From NCBI GenBank assembly GCA_947396885.1, contig OX377202.1, positions 106,080,198 through 106,144,197 on the forward strand: DNA of 64,000 nucleotides. The letters run 5' to 3'. Source of the DNA: Heligmosomoides polygyrus polygyrus. Its lineage: Eukaryota; Nematoda; Chromadorea; Rhabditida; Heligmosomidae. The number at the start of each line of letters is the position of its first letter. Within the stretch, counting starts at the first letter, position 1. The notes beneath the pieces were generated by a model. That model had not been told where the DNA came from and did no database searches. It worked only from the letters and a program-made list of their open reading frames with translations. Positions 10,501-21,987 of this stretch are shown piece after piece. The position numbers and the translations under genes are program-made.

Positions 10501-13500
10501 CACGACAGGATGGATCCGGAATGGGCTAATCTTTGTTCGTCTATAAGCCTTTCGATAGGCAAACTTAATTACTTAGACAACATACGATTCCTTCCGTAAT
10601 ATTTTTGCACACTTTTCCATACACTTCTACCTAGCCCCGAATCAAACCTTAGACTTTAGAATGCAAGAGACATCTGTCTTCGCGTATGCATAACTTCTTA
10701 AAACTGGGTGTCATTAAAGGTTATATAACAGCGTTGTAGCATAATGATTCCACATCTAACTGTAGTTCTACAGTGCATTTCAAAAGTATGTATCCACTCC
10801 AAAACTTGTCCATATCTCGTTTCTCGTTAATTTCTGCAGGCCCGCACTAGCATCACTAGATTCCTTGTAGTCAAAAATAGATAACCGCTCGCTTTCAGAT
10901 TTTTTTCAGTCTCACACGAGAATCAGACTGTCTTGAAAAAATTGGTCGAAAATTGGCGTTTCAAAAGTATGTGTCCACTTGTGAAAAACAAACTTTTACT
11001 AAATTCAAAAGTCTAGCAGATCACCATTATTTCTTATAACATCATGCATCGTATTATTCATGCTATTGACAAGGTTCTGGATGGTTCTGTCTTCGTTGAT
11101 GTCCCATGTAATCAAAATTGCCACCACGTCATTGAACTGTCGGTTATTCGCGTAGACTCGTCGAACCACAATCCCCACATGTTCTCCATCGGGTTGCTGT
11201 CAGGAAAACAAGGCGACCAGTCCGTTACTTGAATCTTCTGACGGTGGAGACAATCTTTGGTCGAGCTAGACACATGGACTGTAGGCGCTACCCTGCTGCA
11301 GAACATGTGTCTGATGTCTTCTGCCTCTCAAGAAAGGCAGGATAGACTCCATTACACCTTGACACACCAGACTGACCGTGCAACACAACGAGACACAGCG
11401 AGAGACTAAGCTTCAGCACTCCGCTGCTGCAGAAGCCGGTCACTGTCAGTAATGAACCACCTCCAAAGTTGCGAGGACGGGGACTTCTCGCACGTTGCTC
11501 CAGTGATGTCGTTATCCATCGGAGACATCCAGATTGGAATTTGCCCGTTGGTAAAGATGAAAGAAATGTAACCTGGATGACCCCGATGGATACCGACATT
11601 ACTGGAGAGACCTACGAGAAGCCCCCGTCGCCGCAACTTTGAAGGCGGTTCTTTAGTGACATTGGTCGGCTTCTTCAGTGGTGGAATGCTGAGGTTAGGC
11701 ATCCGTCGTGTCGCACAGACAGTCTGGAGTGTCAAGGTGTACTGTAGTCTATCCTTCTGCATTTCTTGAGAGGCAGAAGACATCAGACACATGCTTTGCA
11801 GCAGGACATCGCTGCAGTCCATGTGTCTAGCTCGACCAAAAAGTTGGCTTCACCGTCACAACATTCAAGTAACGGACTGGCCGACCTGCTCTCCTGACAC
11901 CAACCCAATGGAAAACATGGGGGGTCGTCGGTTCGCTGTGTTTACGCGAACAACCGAAGGTTCAATGACGTGGTGGCAATTTTCACTACATGGGACACTA
12001 GCAAAGACAAAATCATCCGGAACCTTTTCAGTAGGATGCATAATGCGATGCATGATGTTATAAGAAATAATGGTGATGCGCTCGACTTTTGAGTTTAGTA
12101 AAAAGTTTGTTTTTCACAAGTGGACACATACTTTTGAAACGCCAATTTTCGACCAATTTTTTTCAAGAGAGTCTGATTCTCGTGTGAGACTGAAAAAAAT
12201 CTGAAAGCGAGTGGTTATCTATTTTCGACCACGCACTGTTTGAAAGGTGATAACTTTTCTCACAGTGAAAATATTGAAGAAGTTCAAAGATCATATAAAC
12301 GCCTAAAAAATTGGAAATTTTCTGGCTTATGACAGGCATGGAATGCGCCACGCACTCGTGTGAATTCTTGCATTTTACACTCGATTGATAGTGTTTCGCT
12401 CGAATAGTTGCTATAATTTCTTCACAAAGTGGCCGTTTCGATTGATTTGTGCTTCTTTTAAGGTACAAGGCTCAAAAACACACTATGACATAAGGTAAAT
12501 GCAGGGTCTATATGTGTGTCTTCTGAAAATATTACATTTCCGCTGCACCGTTGACAAATGTGTAATTCCAGGCAAACGGAAGTTAGCTACCGATAAAAGG
12601 AAAATCGCGACGTCCTGTACAAATGCATGGCGCAATCTCTTTTTTTTAGCTTTACGAAACTATCACTTTCCGCACTTCAAAATAAGCTCCAACCACTATT
12701 TTTTTAAATAAAAATGCTGTAAATTTTCAAATAGTGGGTTTACTTGGAGTTCACTGGGGCAGGTGAATTTTACGAAATTTCTAAAAAATAAGCTATAGGA
12801 AATTTTTCTTGAACAAAAATTATTCTAACCGTGTTGGGGATTTTTGGTTTAAATCGGAAAATGAAAATGGGACTACGGTATATCTCACTTTTTTGACTTC
12901 TTTTGTTCACATTTTTGTTAATTTCAAGAAACTTAGAGAAAAAAATACGTCAAAATAGCTGGTTAGATGATAGATCAAATAGATGCATCAGAATACTCAC
13001 CAGGATTCCCACGGTATTCAAAATCATGACGAACGCAAAGTGATAAATAGTCGAAGTTCCTGAAAACACATAATAATATCTGACTAGTTTTACTTTTTAT
13101 TTTTATTTATACCTGTAACTTAGCTACATGATCTACAAATTCTGCACCAGTTTAAAGTACCAATTTTTTAAGTGAATCCGGACAGCTTCAGAAATATAAC
13201 TGAAGTTTTGCAACTCAATTAAGGCGTACCCAATGTTTAGCATACATTACATAACAAAATTAAATTTCTATTTTAAGAGAAACTTTGTTAAAAATTTACT
13301 TCGTTTCAATTATCTTCTTTTTAAAAGAAAAAATGGTCCTATCGTGAATGTGGGCAGCATGGGGGAGGGAAAACGTAACCCGCGCGCCAACTTGCTATTG
13401 GTAGGCCTCATTATGACGCGCCGCGCGGCCTAATCGATATTGATGATTCTCACAATGATGCACCGCGCGGCGAATGAAGTATAAACGGAACCTGCTATTG

Positions 13501-15413
13501 GTAGGCTTTCAAAAACACAAGCAATAACAAGATGACCAAAATTGAAACTGACAGACCTGTATGATACATGTAGGAGGACCAGGTGGCGATGACCAGCAAT
13601 GACACGATTATGGAGTAACCTATATAGGTTCGCGGCTTCTTCTCGTAATCATCCAGAAAGTACGTCGCAAAGCATCGTTCCAAAACAACAGCCGGCAAGC
13701 AATAGTACACTGAAATCGCAACACAATGTTCACAATTTTAAAATCGGCTGCTTCCTCGTCGATTGCGCCATGCGTGTCACATATAGTGTGACATGTGTCA
13801 CACACGTGTCGCATGCACTGTCCGCGGTCATTGTGAAAAGGTGCTCGATTAGGGATTTATCCTAGTGAATGGAGGGGGGAGGGGGTACTGCTTCCAGACT
13901 TTTTGACGAAGGCAACAGAATTGAAAATAAACTAATAAACGCTGTTACCAACCTCGCCCAGAGTTCAAGGAAGAAACACTATTGAAAATAAACTGTTTTG
14001 CAAAGACAAAATACTGAATTACGCCCAGAGAGAACTTTTGACTAAAAATTCCTAGAAGGAACAGGCCGTGCTGCCTGTGTATGTTGGAATATCGATTAGC
14101 CGCGAGCCCGATCAATATCGCTTCTCTCTACATTGTCGCACCGCGTAGCGATTACATAAAGTATAAACCCTTTGTTTACTTGATAAAGCTTCTGCTGTCG
14201 CTGAAGAAGTCCTTGCAGGCCGTCCTGTTTGTGTTGTTTCACTTTTCTAGCGATGATGATAGATCTTGGTTTGCACTGGGACTTCTTCAGCGACAGCAGA
14301 AGCTTCATCTGCTTAACACAGGCTTTATACTTCAATCGCTTCTCGCTGCGACAATGTAGAAGGAACCGATATCGATCGCGCTCGCGTATAATCGATATTG
14401 CTAACTTTGACGCTGCCGCGCCGAACAACAAGTATGAACGACGCCTTATACTTCTTAGATTCTTGTTAGATAAGAAATTAAAGGTGCACATTTGGTTGAT
14501 GCAGCAGGCAGAAGGCCCCGTGTATTTCAGTTCGGTACCGCCTGCAGCCAATTCAGTCTTTACAAACCAAGTTTGCTTATGAAGCGTTTCATCTACACCA
14601 TACAAAAATGTGGACACTCAAAAAGCAATTAATTATCCACCTTGACAACAGAATAAATAACAAAGTATAAAGGACGGCGTTAATCAAACCCCTCTGGGAT
14701 GCGCCATGCACTTTAACAACTGATTAGGAAAACTCCTACTGAATTACTTACCTAAGTAGAGACAGAAAGCCCGTATATAGGACGTGATCATGAATGCTGT
14801 CGAAGGATGTCCTCCTGAAATATCCCAAGCGTTGAGCTTTCACAACGGTGCCGAATTTATTTTTTAAAAATTTTGATGAATTAAAAATTCATGAACTCTG
14901 TAATAAATGTCCAGAAAGGGACACTTTAACGATTCTTTGCGAAAACGAACTGGTAACTAGGCCCAGAAAAAGCTACTTTTCAAAATTATGCTTAAATTTG
15001 AAGAAAAAATATTTAACGATATCTCCAGCCACACACACCTGAATCATCCAATGCAAACACCGTCAGTCCGGCCTGTACAGCTCGATCACAGGTGCTGGGC
15101 AGATACTGGGCCGTGCAGACGGCCCACACGTTGCGCATGTTCTTCTGATTCCACATCGTCTTCACCGACAAATAGACAATCAGCGTATAGCAGACGTGAC
15201 TGAAAATCTTAACCATTGGGCTGGAAACTCATGTTTTTGAAATATTTTCAAAATTGACTGAAAACGAAAAACAGCAGATTTTACCAACCACATAAGCACC
15301 AGAATAATTTCGATGATCAGAAGAGCCTTGCATACGTTCCAGTAGCCGTGAAGTTCGGCATCGGTCCGATTGAAGTAGGTGAAATAGTGCATCTTCAGCA
15401 AATGAATAGATAT
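7549..15413 (-). CDS. Serpentine chemoreceptor, class epsilon (Sre), nine exons
   Basis: Seven-transmembrane GPCR of the nematode Sre family, expected in sensory neuron membranes. Exons in transcript order: 15392(ATG; exon open to 15413)-15285, 15207-15039, 14814-14752, 13709-13557, 13059-13001, 9405-9280, 8988-8855, 8751-8673, 7677-7549. Introns are GT..AG and all phases agree; from the ATG the frame is 1,020 nt, 339 residues. Landmarks: ALLIIEIILVLMWL (TM1); HVCYTLIVYL (TM2); ITSYIRAFCLYL (TM3); the family signature AVVLERCFATYFLDDYEKK; IIVSLLVIATW (TM4); IYHFAFVMILNTVGIL (TM5); GRAYSLCGRYQVAENIR, matching the family YSL..RYQ..ENIR block; FYTVLWVGLLNMTSTLSLIV (TM6); YGIVIPVVMYW (TM7); and a C-tail ending FDMLRKDWS. 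The start is uncertain: the first exon is open upstream and another 5' exon is possible. AATAAA lies at the stop. The introns carry a Tc1 foldback and several MITEs. Confidence 0.88.
8445..8579. mobile_element. PIF/Harbinger-like MITE2 in Sre intron 8
   Basis: Ends GCCCTAGTTTATACTTACG and AGCTATAAACCAGGGC, with TTA on both sides (8442-8444, 8580-8582). Centre contains GATATCGATT..CGATCGATATCTA. Same family as 29695-29785, 30016-30150 and 38818-38946. Confidence 0.72.
9111..9165. repeat. Short palindromic element, MITE3 type
   Basis: Left ACCTGTTCATACTTCGTGAC and right GACGTATGAACAGGCCC are inverted. Looks like an internally deleted relative of the elements at 60797-60947 and 61073-61233. In Sre intron 6. 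Confidence 0.5.
9406..10770. other. Sre intron 5, 3' part: unassigned, with a GC-rich block
   Basis: 9480-9660 has a TGTCCTAATAGGAGAGGGG motif like the ends of the elements at 39508 and 40981. 9840-10510 is strongly GC-rich with overlapping open frames on both strands; none resembles a protein family. Composition alone makes these frames likely. It could be part of an unrecognised retroelement. Confidence 0.35.
10771..12235. mobile_element. Tc1-like foldback (two inverted transposon halves)
   Basis: Near-palindrome about 1.4 kb long, centred near 11545. Outer motif TTTCAAAAGTATGTGTCCAC near 10960 recurs as its complement near 12120. Both arms encode degenerate Tc1 transposase C-terminal sequence (FPDSNPMENMWG on the left arm, SPDTNPMENMGG on the right), the region around the last acidic residue of DD34E enzymes. 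Frames are broken. The right end is cut by an FB1 fragment. It lies in Sre intron 5 and would fold into long dsRNA in the pre-mRNA. Confidence 0.72.
12236..12500. repeat. FB1 foldback fragment (one arm)
   Basis: Begins CACTGTTTGAAAGGTGATAA and includes GCGCCACGCACTCGTG and ATTTTACACTCGATTGATAG, colinear with the left arm of the FB1 element at 1391-2966. Confidence 0.65.
12501..13000. other. AT-rich Sre intron sequence
   Basis: A-T runs only; no exon, TIR or tandem period recognised. Confidence 0.5.
13395..13500. mobile_element. Small palindromic element in Sre intron 4
   Basis: CATTATGACGCGCCGCGCGG and CACCGCGCGGCGAATGAAG form the arms around TAATCGATATTGATG. The 13-base sequence TGCTATTGGTAGG occurs at both edges (about 13392 and 13492), consistent with a target duplication. 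Related to 3956-4070. Confidence 0.55.
14088..14465. mobile_element. Nested palindromes in Sre intron 3
   Basis: Outer arms carry TCGATTAGCCGCGAGCCCGA and CGCGCTCGCGTATAATCGAT; inner arms carry AAGCTTCTGCTGTCGCTGAA and its complement (near 14190 and 14300). Centre near 14245. The open frames on both strands here mirror each other (SLKKS appears on each) and are not genes. Confidence 0.6.
14640..14715 (-). repeat. SINE1 tail fragment
   Basis: AAAGGACGGCGTTAATCAAA followed by CTCTGGGATGCGCCATGCAC is the SINE1 3' tail; the tRNA-like head is missing. In Sre intron 3. Confidence 0.5.
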
Positions 15414-15539
15414 CTGCAAAGTACACACGTCTTCTGAATAACTGAGAGCCCTATTCATTTCTCCAAAAACAAAACAAAGCGCGGAACGACTTCGTGAACA
15501 TACAAAATATGACACGGCGGAAAACTAAAGAATATCACT

Positions 15540-15565
15540 GACTGATTTATTCATGCAATATTTGC

Positions 15566-15604
<39 letters not shown>

Positions 15605-16763
15605 TTATGCTAGTGTTCAGGTATTAGTATATTTATTTTTGTGAAGGCCATTTATTTAATTGTAATTATTAGTATAGGATATTTAATTTTTGTGAATGTT
15701 ACTCATTTAATTATTTATCTATTTAAGCCACCTATTTACGCCGTTTATTCATTTCTTGGTTTATTTTTTCTTACTCAAGTCATTTTCTTCTAAAAAATGT
15801 AACTCACTGATTTGCTAAATGAACGTTTATTCATATATTATTTTTTGTTTATTTTTCATTTATTTATTTTTTGTGAAGCTCAAGTCAAATTTTTGTGAAA
15901 GTTTATTTATTTATTTATTTAAGCCACTGAATAAAGCAGTTTATTCATTCAGCAATTTATTCATTCAGCGTGTTTGTTTTTGTTGCACTAATGTTCTCGA
16001 CCTTTCCAGGCTCCGAAGAAGGCGAAGACGTTTCGGCGTCTTCGCCTTCTTCGGAGCCTGGAAAAGTCGAGAACATTAGTGAAACTATTCCCCCAAACGC
16101 CATTTCATCATACAGAATAGCATTCACAAGGCAGCTAGAGTAAAGTAAATTTATTCAATTTTTGTCTATTAATTTCCTATTCAAGTCATTTTCTAAAAAA
16201 AGAATGTCATCCACTTATTTTTTTCAATAGAGATTATTTATTTATTCAAGTATAATTACTTCATTATTTTTCATTTTTTTGTGAAAGTTATTTATTTGTT
16301 TAAATCCCTTATTTAAACCATTTATTCATTTTCCAATTTATTTATTTTTTATCAAGTTATTTTCTCAAAAAAGAATGTCATCCACTGATTTACTCAGTGA
16401 ACATTTTTCTATTTATTTATGTAACACTATCTATTTATTTTTTGTTTACTTATTTCTGTAGAATTTATTTATTTATTTAATTCCCTTATTTGGGCTATTT
16501 ATACATTTTCAACTATTTCCTTCTTGTTCAAGTCATTTTCTAAAAAGGAATCTCGCTCACTGACTTACTAAATAAACGCTTATTTATTTATTTATTTATT
16601 TATTTATTCAAGTATTACTATCTATTCATTTTTGTTTACTTTGTTTTGTAAAAGTTATTTATTCATTTATTTATTTAAGTCCACTACTTGAGCGGTTTAT
16701 ACATCTTTTATCTTATTCAACTCATTTTCTAAAGAAGAATCTCTCAATTTACTCAATGAACAC

Positions 16764-16795
<32 letters not shown>

Positions 16796-16842
16796 GCACT
16801 ACTGTCTATTTATTTTTTATTTATTTTTGTAGAAGATATTAC
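15540..16842. repeat. TTTA-rich minisatellite array, left part
   Basis: Diverged units of about 160-200 bases, each with runs of TTTA, a CACTGATTTACTCAATGAAC block and a CAAGTCATTTTCTAAAAAA block. Several pure (TTTA)n runs, e.g. 15568-15608. The same unit type resumes at 24006-24260, so the two LINEs in between were inserted into the array. Confidence 0.75.
15986..16081. repeat. 45-bp near-perfect hairpin
   Basis: Arms 15986-16030 and 16037-16081 pair with one mismatch; the loop is TTTCGG, i.e. a TTCG tetraloop closed by T-G. GC-rich arms in a very AT-rich array. It could be a tiny MITE or a structured RNA source. Confidence 0.75.
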
Positions 16843-17286
16843 TTTACTTTGATACTTTGATGGTCCTTTTGTCGGCTGGAGGTCTTCTCAGTGGGACCAC
16901 AACTGTTCCAGACCGCTCGATCTCTGGCTGCTTGTATCCAGTGAGGCAGACTCCGCTCTCTGAAAGATCTTGAGAATGAGTCTGCTCATCGCGTTGGCGG
17001 TCGTCCCAGTGGTCTCTTATGGTCTCTCGGGAGCCATTCAGTGACACGGAGACTCCATCTATCGTCCTTTCGTCGAAGCAGGTGTCCGGCCCAGCGATAT
17101 TTGGACTTCTTCATATACTGCAGCGGGTCTGCTAATTGCGACTTCTCCCGTAGCTCCGAGCTTCGTAGGCCTTCTTGCCATTGCTGACGAAGGCTTGTCC
17201 TCAGAAGACATCTCTCCAGTGCACGATGCGTAGTTTGCATTGCTCTGGCGATTGTCTTGTTGTCGGGCCAGGTTTCCGTCGCGTAA

Positions 17287-17420
17287 GGCGCCGTTTATAC
17301 TTCGTCGTGGCGCGATGCGACGCCACGTATAGTGGCCATATTGATTGTGCGACGCGATCGATCAATTTGGCCTCATTGCGTGGCCATCGCGTCGCGCCGC
17401 GACGAAGTATAAACAGGGCC
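17287..17420. mobile_element. MITE1, copy b, inside the RTE LINE
   Basis: Ends GGCGCCGTTTATACTTCGTC and GACGAAGTATAAACAGGGCC, flanked by TAA on both sides (17284-17286, 17421-17423). It therefore inserted after the LINE. Confidence 0.8.
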
Positions 17421-17727
17421 TAACACATCGCAGGTAGTACAGAGGCGTTGAATATCGAGACCCTAAGGCCGGCATCCTTGACCTGATCGGTGACTTCGCG
17501 AATCGAACTGAAGGCTGCCCATGCTGCGCGTCTCCTGCGGGCGATTTCAGGAGCGAGGTCGTTATCCATGTTCAGCTCTCTTCCCAGATAGACGTAGGAG
17601 TCGACCTGTTGCAGAGCGACTCCATTTCACCTTACGAGTCCCGTGTCACACCACTGGTTGACCATATCCTACGTTTTGGACATATTCATGTCCAATCCAA
17701 TCTTCATACCTGCCACATTGAGCTCGT

Positions 17728-18474
17728 TCAGCATTTCCTCGACTTCTGCCGTGCTGGTAGAGATGAGAACAATATCGTCGGCGAAGCGAAGGTTGCTGAT
17801 CCGTTTACCGTCGACAAGGTAGCTTTATCGTCCCAGTTCAAGTCCTTCATGGCATCCTGGAGTGCCGCTGTGAATAGCTTTGGGGAAATAGTGTCTCCCT
17901 GCTGTACTCCTTTCCCGATAGGAATTTTACGCTTTCGATTGAACAGCTGGATGGCAGTCGATGTGTTCGAGAAGCATTCGTCGAAAAGTCGGATGTAGGG
18001 CAATGGTATACCAGCGTGCACAAGTGCGTTCAAAACGGCTTTGATTTCCACAGAGTCGAACGCTTTCCGGTAATCCACGAAAACAATGACAAGTGGGAGG
18101 TGGTATTCGCGGCTCCTCTCGATGAGCTGTGAGACAGTCTGAATATGGGTCATGCAGGAGAAATCCTTGCGAAACCCTGCTTGCTCCACTGGCTGATACT
18201 CATCCAAGCAACGCTCCATGCGGTTAAGCAGTATCTTGGTGAAGTTCTTGTACACAACCGAGAGAAGACTGATGGATCGGTAGTTGTTGATATCCTCCTG
18301 CTGACCTTTTTTGAAGATTAAAACTGTTTTCGACTCCTTCCATGAGTCCGGAATCCTACCAATTCGAAGGTAGTGGTTGAAGTGCTTGGCAAGAAGTGAG
18401 CAGACGGCACTGCCACCCGCACGAAGGAGATTAGCAGAAATGCCGTCCGGTCCAGGAGCAGTGCCCGGCTTCAT
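17728..18474 (-). pseudogene. RTE reverse transcriptase domain (frameshifted)
   Basis: 248-residue open frame containing RT palm motif A (FVDYRKAFDS) and motif B (GVQQGDTISP). Motif C is present in the DNA but in another frame, so a frameshift near 17800-17820 separates the catalytic residues. Part of the RTE element 16843-20250. Confidence 0.8.
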
Positions 18475-20412
18475 CCTTCTGATGGCATGAGCAACTTCTG
18501 ATTCCAGAATGGGAGGTACTTCCTAAGCTGGTGGCATCAAGCATTTCGGGACAGTGATGGGAGAACGTAACAGATCTGTGTAGAATTCTTGAACGATGGC
18601 CTCCATCGCTCTTCGAGACGTTTGCGTTGTTCCATCCTTATCCACAAGGGCTGACATTATTGCCTTCTGATCGCAGAGATCTCGTTTGCAGCGCTTTATG
18701 CTTGAACCTTCCCAGCGGCTTCTAACAGCTTCAATCTTCTGTAGGCTTGAATGGAGTACTTCACTGCATTTCGACAGGCCTTCGAGATGGTGACTTTTTC
18801 CAGATGGGAAGCATTAGGATCCAGTTTAACAGCTCTTCTTTGCTCCAAGAGTTTAATCGCATGAGCGTTGAGTCTTGAAGCAGACGGTGATCTTTATCTT
18901 TGTGGCTGATGTGGTGATGTGGCTCAGCAAGAGCTGCTAGCACATTTCAACAGTCCTTTGGAGAGAAGGTCGTAGTCTTCCGATGGATCTTCAAGAGGAT
19001 ACCAATCATACGACTTTATTGCATATTCCAATTCCTCAGACTTGAATGTGGGGATCCTCACCGGTGCCGGTTTATGAGTGTCACGCTGGAACGTCCTCTT
19101 TTTGAGAGTCAGCTTCGCACAGACAAGACGGTGATCCGAGCCGGTGTCAAATGAAGGCAGCACGGAGACGTCGAAGAGACTCCAGCGTCTGTTTGTAAGA
19201 ACATGGTCGATCTCCGAACGTGTTTCTCCATTTGGGTTTTCCCAGGTCCATCGTCAGTTTGAAGGCTTCTTAAACATAGAATTTCCATGGCAGAGACGGC
19301 ACGCGGGTAGGAAGTCTATCAGGCGCTCTCCGTTTTCGTTCCATGTGGTCCTAGCCTCCATTCTTCGTGATCATTCGTACTGACGATGGCGTTAAAGTCA
19401 CCAACGACAACTTTGTAGTAGCTCTTCTCGTCGTTGACTGTCCTTTCGAACAGCTTGTAGAATTCCTCCTTTTCTTCATCTGTGGCCGCAGATGTTGGAG
19501 CATATCCATTTATGATGGAGATGGTTCCTTGATCTTTGGTTTCCAGGCGAAGAACAGCTACTCGCGGACTGATGATCTTGTAAGAGTCTACTAGGTCGTG
19601 TCGAATTGTCTGACTGTCGACTGTCGAATTGACGAGAAATCCACTCCGCCAATATTCTTTCTGTCCACCTTTGCTGGTCGGTCCTTCTTATGGTTTCCGT
19701 TCTGCCTTTCGTTTCCCGCAGGGCGACAACGTCGTAAATTGATGTTGCGGCTTCCATAAAGTAGTGTCCGAAGATCCTGCTCAGATGCGATCGAACAGCA
19801 GTTATAAGTGCAGACGAATAGGCAGTTTCCGTATCGTGGTGGGAGTGTCGCATATGCGAGGCAATGCTCCGTTTTGACCGCGCAATCAACTCCTTGATCC
19901 CCCATCGACCGGCCTGGTCTTATCACCGCGGCGGTGCTAGGTCGGGAGCAATTCACTTAGCCAGTTTGTCTCCTCGTCGCTTCGTGATTCCGCCACTTTC
20001 TCATTGTCCGCCTCGCCCCTTGCGGCCTCCTCTGGCGGAATCCCCCTTCTGCAGAGATCGGGTAGTTTGAATGAACCCCCTGGGATCTAGTTCATCGTTA
20101 GTTCAATAATAAATGCGCTACTAGTTCACATCAGGAAAGAGAGCTCAGTCCAAAGTATCTCACCGTCAGCCTCCCTCGCGTGTATCTCATTTTTGTTTTT
20201 AATTTCGTGTTTCGTTTAGTTATAATAAACATTAGTACATATTTTCGCTAAATTCTGATAGGTATAGCCATATTTATTTATTTATTTATACGTGGATATC
20301 CACGCAAAAAATAGAACAAAGAGGACATGCACATTAAGAACCAGAATCGAGGGAGTAAAAATATACTGCTAGGTATAAGCGACAGACAACGGCAACAATT
20401 AGAAGCAAACTA

Positions 20413-21987
20413 TTAAGGAACATCCTGGAGATACCTGTCAATAAGTCTTTTGTATTGCCTTAGCGATTTTGGTAAAATGTTTATCTTCGAAAACTTTTGA
20501 AATTCGGTTCCCGCTCGGACTGTGAAAAACGTAGACCTTATATTACTTCTAGCTTTTGGAATCTGCATCTTCATCTGACCACCTCTAGTATTAGAGCAAG
20601 ACAGTGAATAAAATTCCTGAAGAGGAAGATCCAACATGCCATTGATCAGCTTATATATGATGATTAGATCATATCGTTTCCTACGAAAAGCAAAGGTGCG
20701 TAAATTGAAGAGTTTGTTTCTCTCAAGAGCCGATGGAATGTTAGCATAATTACACCTATGTACTCTTATCCAGAGCTTTCTTGTAAAGCTATTTTGTACA
20801 GATCCCAATCTAGAGATTTCACGCTTGCATTTAGGACTAAATACTGTGGTACCATATTCAAGTACAGGCCTGATATATGTTTTGTATGCAAGCACCATGT
20901 GAACTACCGAATTTGTTTTCAATGATTTAAAGATATTATGCACGATTCTGTCAGCTTTCTTAGCCGCATCTTCGCAATGTTGCCTGAAAGAAAGCTTTGT
21001 GTCTAGAATGAAACCTAGGTCCCGCACAGTAGGTGCACTACTGAGTAGCTGATGATCAAGACGATAGACCATTCTATTGACGTGCTCTCCAATGTGAAAT
21101 ACTTTCGACTTTTGACCGGATAATGGAAGGTTCCACTTAGCTGACCAATCAGCAATTGAATTTATTGCAGATTGAAGGGCATTGTGATCTTCCTCATTCA
21201 CAATGTTTTTGTATATTTTGATGTCATCAGCAAACATTTTGCAGGTGACACCGTGTTGATCAATTAAGGAGGGAATCCAAGAAGTATATATAATAAAAAG
21301 AAATGGAGGAAGGACGCCACCCTGTGGGACACCACTAGTAACCGGGTATGATTCAGAAAGTGATTCGTTGACTCTAACTTGGAAGGACCTGTTTGTTAAA
21401 AAGTTTTTAACCCAGGTAATTATTCTAGTGTGGACACCTATCCTTACAAGGCTAAAGATCAATTTGCTGAATGGAATTTTGTCGAAGGCTTTCATAAAAT
21501 CAAAATAGATGACGTCTACATTAATCTTTTGATCAAGAGCTTGTGTCCAGTCATTCAGTGCCGACAGCATTAATGTTTCGGTAGACCTAGCAGTTCGGAA
21601 GCCATGCTGATTTTTGGGAATAAGCGAATTCGATTCAAGGTAAGCAACAAGAGCTGTTTTGAGCTTTCTTTCAAATACCCTTGCGAAAACCGAGGTGATG
21701 CTTATAGGACGGTAGTTTGTGGCCAGATTGTAGGGTGCTTTCTTTGGGATCGGAGTAATGAATGAGTGTTTCCAACGAGCAGGTACTTCACCTAACATGT
21801 AGCTGGCGTTAAATATATGCTCAAGCGGGTAAGATATGGCAATGGCAACTTTCCGAATAAAATATGATGGTACATCATCTAGAGTAATGGTGTAGTTCGC
21901 GGGCAAAGTAGAAAAGTCCTTGAAGATCTCCTCCTTGTAAAACCAGATTGAATTTTCCATAAAGTATGGAGGGTCCTCACTCTCCAA
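20413..21987 (-). CDS. CR1-like LINE reverse transcriptase, long open frame
   Basis: 524 residues without a stop. RT landmarks in order: NYRPISITSVFARVFERKL (~90-110), GFRTARSTE, DVIYFDFMKAFDKIPF with the first catalytic Asp (~160-172), SGVPQGGVLPPFLF, FADD with the paired catalytic Asps (~250), LGFILDTKLSF, and a C-terminal YKTYIRPVLEYGTTVFSP block. The usual GSVLGPLLF is GGVLPPFLF, a sign of decay or divergence. The first Met is internal: upstream coding (endonuclease) is in another frame, so the start is not real. A relatively young copy. Confidence 0.82.
   Translation of the reverse strand: MESEDPPYFMENSIWFYKEEIFKDFSTLPANYTITLDDVPSYFIRKVAIAISYPLEHIFNASYMLGEVPARWKHSFITPIPKKAPYNLATNYRPISITSVFARVFERKLKTALVAYLESNSLIPKNQHGFRTARSTETLMLSALNDWTQALDQKINVDVIYFDFMKAFDKIPFSKLIFSLVRIGVHTRIITWVKNFLTNRSFQVRVNESLSESYPVTSGVPQGGVLPPFLFIIYTSWIPSLIDQHGVTCKMFADDIKIYKNIVNEEDHNALQSAINSIADWSAKWNLPLSGQKSKVFHIGEHVNRMVYRLDHQLLSSAPTVRDLGFILDTKLSFRQHCEDAAKKADRIVHNIFKSLKTNSVVHMVLAYKTYIRPVLEYGTTVFSPKCKREISRLGSVQNSFTRKLWIRVHRCNYANIPSALERNKLFNLRTFAFRRKRYDLIIIYKLINGMLDLPLQEFYSLSCSNTRGGQMKMQIPKARSNIRSTFFTVRAGTEFQKFSKINILPKSLRQYKRLIDRYLQDVP

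Larger units (their letters stand above)
16843..20250 (-). mobile_element. RTE-clade LINE, degenerate
   Basis: Non-LTR retrotransposon with endonuclease then reverse transcriptase. Endonuclease traces: VCTYNC near 19840; TISIINGYAPTSAATDEEKE near 19490; VVVGDFNA near 19400. RT motifs: APGPDGI; a VFVDYRKAFDS box (catalytic Asp); GVQQGDTISPKLF; then RFADDIVLIS in a shifted frame near 17780. The RT frame 17728-18474 is open but leaves the correct frame just before the ADD box. C-terminal sequence continues to ~16990 (KYRWAGHLLRR, GRPPTR). The 3' end is ATCAAAGTATCAAAGTAAAG, as in RTE tails. Stops and frameshifts make it inactive. A MITE interrupts it at 17287. Confidence 0.82.

Noticed and set aside
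10140..10503. Overlapping Arg-rich frames on both strands
   Set aside because: GC-rich DNA gives long frames by chance; no motif, no splice or start support.
14096..14617. 173-residue minus-strand frame over Sre intron 3
   Set aside because: Covers a nested palindrome and is mirrored on the plus strand; it lies between confirmed Sre exons.
19144..19594. Plus-strand frames over the RTE endonuclease region
   Set aside because: Shadows of the minus-strand LINE coding sequence.
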